This document shows, one piece after another, positions 1 through 6,429 of a DNA stretch of 6,894 bases. This DNA comes from an uncultured Opitutales bacterium (lineage in GTDB: Bacteria > Verrucomicrobiota > Verrucomicrobiia > Opitutales > UBA2995): contig CALGUT010000017.1 in the NCBI GenBank assembly GCA_937920335.1, positions 1 through 6,894 of the forward strand. Direction: 5' to 3'. The notes beneath the pieces were generated by a model. That model was not told the DNA's origin and searched no databases. It saw nothing but the letters and a program-made list of their open reading frames with translations. How positions within the stretch are numbered: the stretch's first letter is position 1; each line of letters starts with the position of its first letter. The translations under genes were made by a program, and so were the position numbers.

Positions 1-1
1 T

Positions 2-1291
2 ACCACTTACACAGGGAATCGGGGTACCAGTCATTACAGGGGAACGGTTCCGACCGTAAATCGTAGTGGGAGCTCAAGTGGGTCGTTGGATAGGAATCAA
101 AGTAACCGTGGAAGTAGCCCACCGACAGTCGATAGAGGTAGTCGTGATCAAAGAGGTTCTGGTAGCGAGAGTAATGGTGGTAGCGCTTATGGAAGTCATA
201 ACCGCGGTGGAAGCTCTAATAAGGATTCTTCAAATCGGGGCTCATATTCTGGACATGACCGTGACAACGATGGGCGCGGCAGAGATGACGCACGGCACGA
301 TAGCCATGATCGGGATAAAGACTATCGATACTCCAATCATAATCGATATAATAGTCCGTATCGCCGGTATGGTTCTAGTCGCTATAACAGTTTTTATCAC
401 AATCGTTATTCCAGTCGCTATTCGTCTCCATCAATTCACACGAGTATAATCCTTGGAGCTGCAGCCATTACAGGCGGAAGCCGAGTACTGAGCTCTGAGC
501 GACGAGAAGATGCGATCGGTTACGCAGTGTTCTATGAACACGGTAGTTTTCGCGGGGAATCTCTCGAGGTGTACTCTGGTGAAAGTGTCTTTAACTTAAG
601 TGACATCCGCCTCGATTACGGTGAATCCTTCAATGATCAAATATCTTCTATCAAGGTCTATGGACGACTTACGGTTGTGCTTCACGTTGACGCTGGGTAT
701 CAGGGAGCACGGATATACATACATGGTGACATAATCGATTTTAGTCGAATCAGTGAACTTCGGGAATTCAACGATCGTATATCTTCGATTGAGGTGATTC
801 CAGGTATCGTCGATGAACATAATTATTCTCCGGTCCGCGGAAATGAGTTTGCTATCTATGGTGAACCGACTGCGTCAGGTGATGAGTTGTACGCGCCGGA
901 GCCTGCCGTTATTTATGACACTCCTGAATCGGTGCGCGCGTCAGCACCATTGCCTACTCCGCTTCCTTCAGCTACAAGCCAAAGGATAGTATCATCGAGA
1001 GTGCACTTATTTGACCAACCGGGATTTCGCGGTAACCAGATCGTCCTGACGCCGGGTTACTCGGAAGTGGATCTGTCCCAAATAAACAAGGGGCTTTCCG
1101 GAAACTGGAACGATGGTATCGCTTCTATCAGAATCGAAGGTGGTGCTGAGGTATTCATTTACACCGATCCTCAATTCTCAGGCCAGGCGATTGCTCTTAC
1201 CAGCAGTGTTGAAAATCTTGCTGTCGAGAGTGACTTGATTCCATTTAACGGAACAATCAGCTCAGTCGTCGTAAATGCCGCTCCTGAGTGA
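2..1291 (+). CDS. Beta/gamma-crystallin domain protein with low-complexity N-terminal region (5' partial)
   Basis: The frame is open from the left edge to the TGA at 1289-1291, giving 429 residues with the true start outside the window. A TTG at 86 lies inside continuous Ser/Gly/Asn/Arg-rich coding and is unlikely to be the start. Residues 1 to about 145 are low complexity (RGS, RGG, D/R/H patches, RYxS repeats). A short hydrophobic Gly/Ala stretch follows (about 149-160). The first crystallin domain covers about 174-267 and the second about 333-428, joined by an acidic, Pro-rich linker. Each has two Greek-key motifs with the aromatic-x-G signature (SFRG, GYQG, GFRG, QFSG). Each motif ends in a calcium-clamp-like sequence: NDQISS (from 211), NDRISS (257), NDGIAS (370) and NGTISS (416). 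Known microbial members bind Ca2+ at such sites, so Ca2+ binding is likely. Location outside the cytoplasm is inferred only; any signal peptide is off the window. The biological role is unknown. Confidence 0.85.
   Translation, partial: TTYTGNRGTSHYRGTVPTVNRSGSSSGSLDRNQSNRGSSPPTVDRGSRDQRGSGSESNGGSAYGSHNRGGSSNKDSSNRGSYSGHDRDNDGRGRDDARHDSHDRDKDYRYSNHNRYNSPYRRYGSSRYNSFYHNRYSSRYSSPSIHTSIILGAAAITGGSRVLSSERREDAIGYAVFYEHGSFRGESLEVYSGESVFNLSDIRLDYGESFNDQISSIKVYGRLTVVLHVDAGYQGARIYIHGDIIDFSRISELREFNDRISSIEVIPGIVDEHNYSPVRGNEFAIYGEPTASGDELYAPEPAVIYDTPESVRASAPLPTPLPSATSQRIVSSRVHLFDQPGFRGNQIVLTPGYSEVDLSQINKGLSGNWNDGIASIRIEGGAEVFIYTDPQFSGQAIALTSSVENLAVESDLIPFNGTISSVVVNAAPE
326..427 (+). repeat. RYxS/RYxN short peptide repeats in the low-complexity region
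   Basis: Six Arg-Tyr-x-Ser/Asn units are encoded at 326-337 (RYSN), 344-355 (RYNS), 365-376 (RYGS), 380-391 (RYNS), 404-415 (RYSS) and 416-427 (RYSS). Arginine is coded by CGA, CGG, CGC and CGT in different units, so the repetition is at protein level rather than a recent DNA duplication. Tyr/Arg-rich disordered stretches often mediate self-association or surface binding, but that is inference here. Confidence 0.6.
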
Positions 1292-1315
1292 GTTTCGTTG
1301 GTTTCGAATCCCAAT

Positions 1316-2335
1316 TCAGGTTCTAATCGTATCGAGTAGGGCCTGCACGTTCTCGAGTTTTGCATCCTTGTCGATCCCATGACCAAGGTTAAAGATATGT
1401 CCCTGACGATCCTTCATGGCGTCGAGTATCTTTTGGGTCTCTATGCGTGTTCGGTTTGGATTCGTGTTTAAAACCATCGGGTCGAGATTTCCCTGGATAG
1501 CGATATTAGAGGGTAACGTTTTCGCTGCTTCGCCTATATCTACAGTCCAATCCAAGCCAATGATCTGGGCTCCCGTTTCGCACAGGTCTTTCATGTGATC
1601 GGCGCACCCTTTTGCGAATAGTATTACGGGTACTTCTTCGCGGATGGCATCGATAATCTGTTTCATCCATTTGAGAGACCCTTCCATGTAGTCGGTTCCT
1701 TTTAGAATACCTCCCCAGGAATCGAAGATTTGAACCGCATCAACACCGGCACGAATCTGCATCTTGTAATAGATGATGAGGGCTTCCGTGATCTTGGACA
1801 TGAGCTCTTCGAAGTCGTCGCGATTGTTCTGGTACAAATCGAGAACCAGTGTATAGTCTTTGGATGAGCCGCCTTCTACCATGTAGGTGGCCAATGTCCA
1901 CGGGGATCCTGCAAATCCCAGGAGTGCCCGTTCATCTGCCAGTTCGGCTTTTAGTAGTTCCAGTGCGGCGCGAACGTAGTCGAGACGCTCGGTAACAGAG
2001 TCAACGGTTAGTCTTTCAATGTCAGACCGGGAGCTAACAGCGTATTCCATCTGTATGCCGCCTTTCTCGCGGAAAGAGTAGGGCTGGCCCATGGCCTCAG
2101 GGATAACGAGGATGTCGCTAAAGAGAATAGCTGCATCGTAATCGAATCGACGGATGGGCTGCATAGTCACTTCAAATGCAAGCTCTGGAGTTTGTGCCAA
2201 CTCCAGAAAGGAGTAACGTTCCTTCAGGGCTCGATATTCGGGGAGTGAACGACCGGCTTGCCTCATTAGCCAGACGGGCGTTCGATCGACCGGTTGGCAG
2301 TTGGCTGCAGCTAGAAATCTTTCTCTGTAATTCAT
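1316..2335 (-). CDS. hemE: Uroporphyrinogen decarboxylase
   Basis: HemE removes four carboxyl groups from uroporphyrinogen III to give coproporphyrinogen III in cytoplasmic heme synthesis. The protein is 339 residues from the ATG at 2335, close to the usual 340-355. Family motifs are intact: WLMRQAGR (Arg25, Arg29) for substrate binding, FSDI with Asp74, GSPWTLATYMVEGG with Tyr151, FDSWGG, GLDW, QGNLDP and NLGHGI with His319. An in-frame TTG at 2356 would add seven residues (MFRDTPI). I prefer the ATG because the protein then opens MNYRERFLAA, as homologs do, although neither start has a strong Shine-Dalgarno sequence. It lies 58 bp downstream of the hemF stop with no terminator between, so co-transcription with hemF is likely. 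The stop TGA is 24 bp from that of the convergent crystallin gene. Confidence 0.96.
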   Translation of the reverse strand: MNYRERFLAAANCQPVDRTPVWLMRQAGRSLPEYRALKERYSFLELAQTPELAFEVTMQPIRRFDYDAAILFSDILVIPEAMGQPYSFREKGGIQMEYAVSSRSDIERLTVDSVTERLDYVRAALELLKAELADERALLGFAGSPWTLATYMVEGGSSKDYTLVLDLYQNNRDDFEELMSKITEALIIYYKMQIRAGVDAVQIFDSWGGILKGTDYMEGSLKWMKQIIDAIREEVPVILFAKGCADHMKDLCETGAQIIGLDWTVDIGEAAKTLPSNIAIQGNLDPMVLNTNPNRTRIETQKILDAMKDRQGHIFNLGHGIDKDAKLENVQALLDTIRT

Positions 2336-2393
2336 TATGGGTGTGTCGCGGAACAAGGTCTCTATTTATCAGGGTCTAAAATACCAAATAGGA

Positions 2394-3329
2394 TTATTCA
2401 CTTTTTGAAACGCCTAACCAATCCCTGGGTTGGAGGTATTTGGTATACAGTTCTTCTTCTCGGGTTCCTATCGTGGGTTTCCAATCGTACTCCCAGCGAG
2501 CGAGTGGAGGAAGAGACATTAAAATGGACTCGGTCCGGCCTCCGGTCTGAATCCCAAACTTGGTTCCCCGGTCCCATAGCAGGTTGAACTCAACATATCT
2601 CCCGCGTCGGTAAAGTTGGAATTCTCGTTGTTCGTCTGTCCAGAGCTCCTGTTTTCGCCGTTGAACGATTGGGAGGTAGGCGGGTAAAAAGTGGTCCCCG
2701 ACGCTTTTCATTAGCCGAAAACTATAGTCAAAATTTTCTTCGCTGAGATCATCGAAAAAGAGTCCGCCGATGCCCCGTTGTTCGTTTCTGTGGGATAGCA
2801 CGAAGTAGTCATCACACCATTGTTTATAGGCAGCATACCTATCGGGACCAAACGGGTCGCAGGCCTTCTTGGCGGTTTGATGCCAGTGGGTCCCATCCTC
2901 CTCAAATCCATAATAGGGAGTTAGGTCAAATCCTCCTCCAAACCACCAAATGGGCTCGGCGCCCTCTTTTTCTGCGAAAAAGAAGCGCACATTGGCGTGT
3001 GTCGTTGGGATAAACGGATTGAGGGGGTGTATGACCAGGCTGACGCCCATGGCGCGGTATTCGCAGCCGATTAGCTCCGGTCGATTTGCCGTTGCAGAGG
3101 GAGGTAGTTTATTACCCCATACATCTGAGAAATTGACGCCACCTTTTTCAATGATCGCTCCAGTCAATACTCGGCTTCGTCCTCCTCCGCCTTCCGTTCG
3201 CTTCCAGGAATCTTCCCGTAAGCTAAGCTTCGGATCCTCTTTTTCCATGGCTTCGCAAATACGGTCCTGCAGAGATAGCAGGTAACGCTTTACGCTTTCA
3301 GGATCTGGCTTGTGAGCGGTATTGGTCAT
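2394..3329 (-). CDS. hemF: Oxygen-dependent coproporphyrinogen III oxidase
   Basis: HemF uses O2 to decarboxylate two propionates of coproporphyrinogen III, giving protoporphyrinogen IX, the step after HemE. From the ATG at 3329 it has 311 residues (E. coli about 299). Signature blocks appear in order: SWKRTEGGGGRSRVL (41-55), GVNFSDV (64-70), HPLNPFIPTTHANVRFF (101-117), WWFGGGFDLTPYYGFEED (128-145), HWHQ (148-151), HRNEQRGIGGLFFDDL (180-195) and RRGRYVEFNLLWDRGT (241-256). His101, His111, His150 and His180 sit at a constant +5 offset from the conserved E. coli histidines as I recall them, so the active site looks complete. A TTG at 3347 would add six residues; the ATG is favoured, but both lack a clear ribosome binding site. 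It is the first gene of a hemF-hemE unit and follows a terminator, so it probably has its own promoter. The oxygen-dependent type indicates an aerobic or microaerobic life style. Confidence 0.96.
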   Translation of the reverse strand: MTNTAHKPDPESVKRYLLSLQDRICEAMEKEDPKLSLREDSWKRTEGGGGRSRVLTGAIIEKGGVNFSDVWGNKLPPSATANRPELIGCEYRAMGVSLVIHPLNPFIPTTHANVRFFFAEKEGAEPIWWFGGGFDLTPYYGFEEDGTHWHQTAKKACDPFGPDRYAAYKQWCDDYFVLSHRNEQRGIGGLFFDDLSEENFDYSFRLMKSVGDHFLPAYLPIVQRRKQELWTDEQREFQLYRRGRYVEFNLLWDRGTKFGIQTGGRTESILMSLPPLARWEYDWKPTIGTREEELYTKYLQPRDWLGVSKSE

Positions 3330-3394
3330 TTCGTTTTCAGATATCAAAGCGTTAGGAAGAAAAACAATGGTCTGTAAAAGGCAACCCTTCGCTA

Positions 3395-3423
3395 ATCAGA
3401 CTCCTCGTTTTGTGATCTCACAA
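3395..3423 (-). promoter_or_regulatory. Candidate hemF-hemE promoter
   Basis: On the minus strand TTGTGA (3423-3418, 4/6 to the sigma-70 -35 box) is followed after 17 bp by TCTGAT (3400-3395, 4/6 to the -10 box). It lies just beyond the terminator of the upstream regulator gene, where hemF would need its own promoter, about 65 bp before the hemF ATG. The match is modest and the bacterial group is not certain, so this is only a candidate. Confidence 0.3.
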
Positions 3424-3425
3424 AA
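3408..3425. promoter_or_regulatory. 18-bp perfect palindrome, possible operator
   Basis: The sequence TTTTGTGATCTCACAAAA has perfect 8-bp arms around a 2-bp centre. It overlaps the -35 box of the candidate hemF promoter and the U-tract of the preceding terminator. Symmetry of this kind at a promoter suggests a binding site for a dimeric regulator, which is inference. As RNA it could also form a 7-bp stem with a 4-nt loop, so it might instead help termination. Confidence 0.45.
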
Positions 3426-3446
3426 AAGGCGATCCATCGGACCGCC
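3422..3446 (-). terminator. Intrinsic terminator after the XRE regulator gene
   Basis: Read on the minus strand, the 8-bp stem GGCGGTCC / GGATCGCC (one G-U pair) closes a 3-nt GAT loop and is followed directly by six T residues. It starts 23 bp after the regulator's stop codon. It separates the regulator, and any read-through from dxs, from hemF-hemE. Confidence 0.8.
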
Positions 3447-3469
3447 CTGTTTTAAACTGTCGCTGGGGT

Positions 3470-3931
3470 TTACCCCTTTACTTTTCGGTTGGGCAAATAC
3501 TGTGGTTTGTTGAGAATCACAGCCAGGCTGGAAGTAAAGTCCTTGGTGAAATCTCGAGCCTCTGCAGATTCGGCGCACATTTTGTACAATTTCTCGAATT
3601 CCTGTTTGAATGCCGAGGGAAGACGTTCCACTTCGAAAAATGACTCGTCCGTTTCATTAGGTTTTTCCAAAGGAGTGATTTCCAGGTAGTCTCTTACGGA
3701 GTCTGGAATGACATCGAGCAAATAACATTTGGCCAGTTCCGCTCGTTCACCGACATCTTCTGAACATTCGACTATGATAGAAGCGAGGTGCTCCTTGGTA
3801 ATAGCTCGAAAGTTCTGATGTAAATAGTTGTGAACTTGTGAAGGCGTTAAATTGGTGCGCTTAGCCAACTCAACCTGATTAATTCCATTCTTTTCGAGAA
3901 TGATGCGCAGACGGGTAGAGAATAAACTCAT
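3470..3931 (-). CDS. XRE-family helix-turn-helix transcriptional regulator
   Basis: The protein has 153 residues from an ATG at 3931, with AGGA 11 bp upstream as a possible, rather distant ribosome binding site. Residues 4-55 look like a Cro/C1-type DNA-binding domain: FSTRLRIILEKNGINQVELA, then KRTNLTPSQVHNYLHQ, with the two core helices near 18-26 and 29-39. The TPSQVHNYL stretch is the likely recognition helix. Residues 60-85 (ERAELAKCYLLDVIPDSVRD) and 105-140 look helical and may serve dimerisation or ligand sensing; I recognise no named domain there. It lies 156 bp after dxs, has inverted repeats in its upstream region and ends in its own terminator. Autoregulation is therefore plausible, and control of hemF-hemE is possible but unproven. 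The target genes are unknown. Confidence 0.8.
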   Translation of the reverse strand: MSLFSTRLRIILEKNGINQVELAKRTNLTPSQVHNYLHQNFRAITKEHLASIIVECSEDVGERAELAKCYLLDVIPDSVRDYLEITPLEKPNETDESFFEVERLPSAFKQEFEKLYKMCAESAEARDFTKDFTSSLAVILNKPQYLPNRKVKG

Positions 3932-3967
3932 TTACGGGTTTTTCCTAAGGTTTCTAGTATGGTTCTT

Positions 3968-3989
3968 AACATCTTTGACCGTTGATGTT
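3968..3989. promoter_or_regulatory. Inverted repeat upstream of the XRE gene
   Basis: Perfect 6-bp arms AACATC (3968-3973) and GATGTT (3984-3989) are separated by 10 bp. The element lies 36-58 bp before the regulator's ATG, a normal place for an autoregulatory operator. Function is inferred from symmetry and position only; 6-bp arms can arise by chance. Confidence 0.35.
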
Positions 3990-4040
3990 TGCCTTACGGA
4001 AACGAACTAAATCAAAGTTTCAGATACAGTTTTATTAAGC

Positions 4041-4061
4041 TTCGTTTAATTTACAAACGAA
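4041..4061. promoter_or_regulatory. Inverted repeat TTCGTTT-N7-AAACGAA, with extra half-sites
   Basis: Perfect 7-bp arms TTCGTTT (4041-4047) and AAACGAA (4055-4061) flank a 7-bp AT-rich spacer. A third exact half-site, AAACGAA, lies at 4000-4006, and GTCGTTT at 4065-4071 matches in 6 of 7 bases. Repeated half-sites in a 156-bp gap fit a regulator-binding region better than a terminator, because the arms are AT-rich and no T-run follows on the minus strand. It may belong to the XRE gene promoter. Confidence 0.4.
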
Positions 4062-4087
4062 TCGGTCGTTTTAACGTAAATCAAAAT

Positions 4088-6031
4088 TCAGGTTATGTCT
4101 GAACGGACGTGACTTTCACTTAAGATGGCGAATTTACGGCTGACACGAGTATCAATGCGGGCCAGAATCGCTGCGTCGTCGAGTCCATTTTCCAGCCGGA
4201 GCTGACCAACAGAAGAACCGTGTTCGACAAAGTTGTCGGGCCATCCGACTCGCAGGACGCTAGTGTTCAGGTCTAATTCATTCACGGTCTCGAGCACAGA
4301 GCTGCCAAATCCACCTTGGATGACGTTGTCTTCGAATGTGATGATTAATCGCGCTCCTTCAGATTGTTTACTGAGTAAACCTTGGTCCAGAGGTTTCGAA
4401 AAACGTGCGTTTACGATACCGACGGTAAGTCCATATTTCTTTGCGATGATGGGTGCCAGTCGCTTGCAATCCTCAACCCACGGGCCGAGAGCCCAAAGTT
4501 GTATGTCTACACCTTCTGTTATGACTTCTGCTTTACCGATTTCGATGAGTGCGGGTTCCGGCTTGATTGGAGTTCCGACTGCAGCGCCTCGAGGCCAGCG
4601 AATAAATGCCGGGTGCTGATATTCAATAGCAGAGTAAAGCATATCTACCTGTTCATCTTCGTCTTTCGGCTGCATCACAATTGCTTCAGGTACACAGTGC
4701 AGGTAAGAGAGGTCGAAGAGGCCGTGGTGAGTCGGTCCGTCGTTCGGCGAGAGGCCGGCTCGGTCCATGCAAAATACAACGGGTAGCTTCTGTAGGCACA
4801 CGTCATGGATGATTTGGTCGTATGCTCGTTGCAGGAAGGTTGAGTAAATCGCGACGACGGGCTTCTTGCCTTGTGTAGCCAACCCAGCTGCGAAGAGCAC
4901 GGCGTGTTCTTCCGCGATACCCACATCATAAAATTGCTCGGGGACCTCTTTTTGGAAAATATTGAGACCCGTTCCGGAGGGCATAGCTGCGGTAATGCCG
5001 ATAATGTCTCTATCTTTCTTGGCCAGCTTTGAGAGATGCTCACCAAATACGTTTTGGTAGTTAGGTGGAGTGTTCGGCTTGGATGGAAGAGCCTTTCCGG
5101 TGTCGGGGTCGAAAGGACTGGCTCCGTGGAATCGCTCCGGTTGCTGGATGGCGACTTCGTAGCCGCGACCCTTTTGCGTAATTACGTGCAAAATAACGGA
5201 CTCTGGAGAGTCTTTGGCGAACTTCAGGTATTTTTCCAGTAACTCAAAATCATGACCGTCGATGGGCCCCAGATAGCGAAGGCCGAGTTTCTCAAATAAA
5301 GACGAGGGAACGAAGAAGTCTTTGGCCTCCTTCTTCATCTTACCACCGAGTTGGATAATCGAGTCCCCACCGGGCATCTTTTTCAGGAAACCTTCAAGGT
5401 CGTGGTGAAGTCGGTTGTAGGTCGGGTTGGTGATGAGCTCACCCAGATATTTGGAAATGGCTCCCACATTCTTGGCGATCGACCATTCGTTGTCATTCAG
5501 AACCACAACCATTTTTTTGGTCGATTGAACGATGTTGTTGAGCGCCTCCAGTGCGATTCCGCAGGTGAGGGTTGCATCACCGATCAGAGCTACCACGTTT
5601 TCATTTCCTCCGTTTAGATCTCTGGCTGCGGCCATACCGAGTGCGGCAGAGAGAGCGGTGCCAGCATGGCCAGCTCCAAAACTATCGTATTCACTTTCGG
5701 CTCGATTGAGAAACCCGCTAAGGCCATCGGTCTGCCGTAGTTTGCCAAACGCTTCCCCTTGGCGTCCGGTAAGGAGCTTGTGAACGTAGCCTTGGTGAGC
5801 GACGTCGAATACAAATGGGTCAGTCGGACTGTTAAATACCCGGTGTAACATGATTGTCAGTTCTACTACTCCGAGATTGGGTCCGATGTGCCCACCATTT
5901 TTCGCGGTTACCTCAATGATTTGCTCGCGTATTTCCTGAGCCAGTAGGTCGAGTTGGGCCGTGGTCAATGCTTTGACATCGGCGGGACCTTGTATGGTAG
6001 GTAGTATAGGATGAGCTTCGGCGTTAGACAT
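4088..6031 (-). CDS. dxs: 1-deoxy-D-xylulose-5-phosphate synthase
   Basis: Dxs condenses pyruvate with glyceraldehyde 3-phosphate, using thiamine diphosphate and Mg2+, to make DXP, the first step of the MEP isoprenoid pathway. The 647 residues match the family (about 620-650). Visible motifs: GGH (His48), DVAHQGYVHK (His79, His84), SEYDSFGAGH, GDATLTCG (151-158) with NDNEWSI (179-185) forming the cofactor and metal site, FHGASPFDP (His302), the transketolase-type GIAEEHAV with Glu374, YSTFLQRAYDQIIHD, DRAGLSPNDGPTHHG and RWPRG. The cofactor motif reads GDA instead of the common GDG, and Trp183 replaces the Met of E. coli NDNEMSI; I recall similar variants in verrucomicrobial Dxs. All key catalytic residues remain, so it should be active. 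It starts at ATG 6031, 45 bp after the xseB stop with no terminator between, so co-transcription is likely. I see no clear Shine-Dalgarno sequence and no GC-rich terminator after it. Confidence 0.96.
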   Translation of the reverse strand: MSNAEAHPILPTIQGPADVKALTTAQLDLLAQEIREQIIEVTAKNGGHIGPNLGVVELTIMLHRVFNSPTDPFVFDVAHQGYVHKLLTGRQGEAFGKLRQTDGLSGFLNRAESEYDSFGAGHAGTALSAALGMAAARDLNGGNENVVALIGDATLTCGIALEALNNIVQSTKKMVVVLNDNEWSIAKNVGAISKYLGELITNPTYNRLHHDLEGFLKKMPGGDSIIQLGGKMKKEAKDFFVPSSLFEKLGLRYLGPIDGHDFELLEKYLKFAKDSPESVILHVITQKGRGYEVAIQQPERFHGASPFDPDTGKALPSKPNTPPNYQNVFGEHLSKLAKKDRDIIGITAAMPSGTGLNIFQKEVPEQFYDVGIAEEHAVLFAAGLATQGKKPVVAIYSTFLQRAYDQIIHDVCLQKLPVVFCMDRAGLSPNDGPTHHGLFDLSYLHCVPEAIVMQPKDEDEQVDMLYSAIEYQHPAFIRWPRGAAVGTPIKPEPALIEIGKAEVITEGVDIQLWALGPWVEDCKRLAPIIAKKYGLTVGIVNARFSKPLDQGLLSKQSEGARLIITFEDNVIQGGFGSSVLETVNELDLNTSVLRVGWPDNFVEHGSSVGQLRLENGLDDAAILARIDTRVSRKFAILSESHVRSDIT

Positions 6032-6076
6032 TCGTTGGGAAATGTAATCTGAGGTGGGAGATGTTAGATAGGCGGA

Positions 6077-6361
6077 TTAGTCATCCGGATCAAAGTTTTC
6101 GAATACAGGTTGTTCGGATTTTTCCCTCAGTTTTTCGATCTTCAATTCCGCTTCGTCCAAGCGTTCGTTGCAGGTTTTTAGTAGAGCGGTTCCTTTTTCG
6201 TATTGGTCAACGAGGTCGGCCAGCGGCACGTCTCCGGTTTCCAATTCTTCGATAATCGCTTCAAGGTTCTTCAATGCTTCCTCGAATGTCAGATCTTTTT
6301 TAGTTTTACTCACTGAATCCACTGTGAGAGTTCCTGTTTCCTTTTCAATGCTATCCTTCAA
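6077..6361 (-). CDS. xseB: Exodeoxyribonuclease VII small subunit
   Basis: XseB joins the large subunit XseA to form exonuclease VII, which degrades single-stranded DNA to oligonucleotides. The family core is clear: LTFEEALKNLEAIIEELETG (about 25-44), the first helix and turn, then a long helix VPLADLVDQYEKGTALLKTC through the LDEAELKIEKL stretch (about 45-80), ending in an acidic tail. From the TTG at 6361 the protein has 94 residues, slightly long for the family (60-85). An in-frame TGA lies two codons upstream, so no earlier start exists. GTG codons at residues 14 and 17 would give 81 or 78 residues, and an AGGA about 9 bp before the first GTG makes that start a real alternative. The next gene is dxs; in E. 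coli the order is xseB-ispA-dxs, so ispA is absent here. xseA is not in the window. Confidence 0.93.
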   Translation of the reverse strand: MKDSIEKETGTLTVDSVSKTKKDLTFEEALKNLEAIIEELETGDVPLADLVDQYEKGTALLKTCNERLDEAELKIEKLREKSEQPVFENFDPDD

Positions 6362-6429
6362 TTCTTTTCAGCCTATTTGAAACCTTGCGCTGACCTGTAT
6401 GGTCACCTAAAAAACTGATTTTATTATCC
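6362..6429. promoter_or_regulatory. Divergent intergenic region between xseB and the M48 protease gene
   Basis: This 68-bp gap separates two divergent genes, so it should hold promoters for both directions. It contains a short inverted repeat, TGACC (6391-6395) and GGTCA (6401-6405), around TGTAT. On the plus strand TTGCGC and TAAAAA, 17 bp apart, are a weak sigma-70-like pair. I could not identify a convincing promoter for xseB. Confidence 0.35.

Noticed and set aside
66..449. Plus-strand frame of 127 codons overlapping the crystallin gene
   Set aside because: It lies entirely inside the low-complexity coding region in another frame and has odd Ile/Val/Met-rich composition, so it is a shadow.
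86..1291. TTG at 86 as the start of the crystallin protein
   Set aside because: The frame is open with the same Ser/Gly/Asn/Arg composition back to base 2, so the gene continues off the left edge.
3408..3425. CRP- or FNR-type binding site
   Set aside because: The half-sites TGTGA/TCACA resemble CRP, but the spacer is 2 bp instead of 6, and no FNR-like TTGAT-N4-ATCAA is present.
4041..4061. Terminator for dxs
   Set aside because: The 7-bp arms are AT-rich, and no T-run follows on the minus strand.
4233..5046. Several frames of 120-135 codons inside dxs on both strands
   Set aside because: They overlap the well-supported dxs frame and show no recognisable domains.
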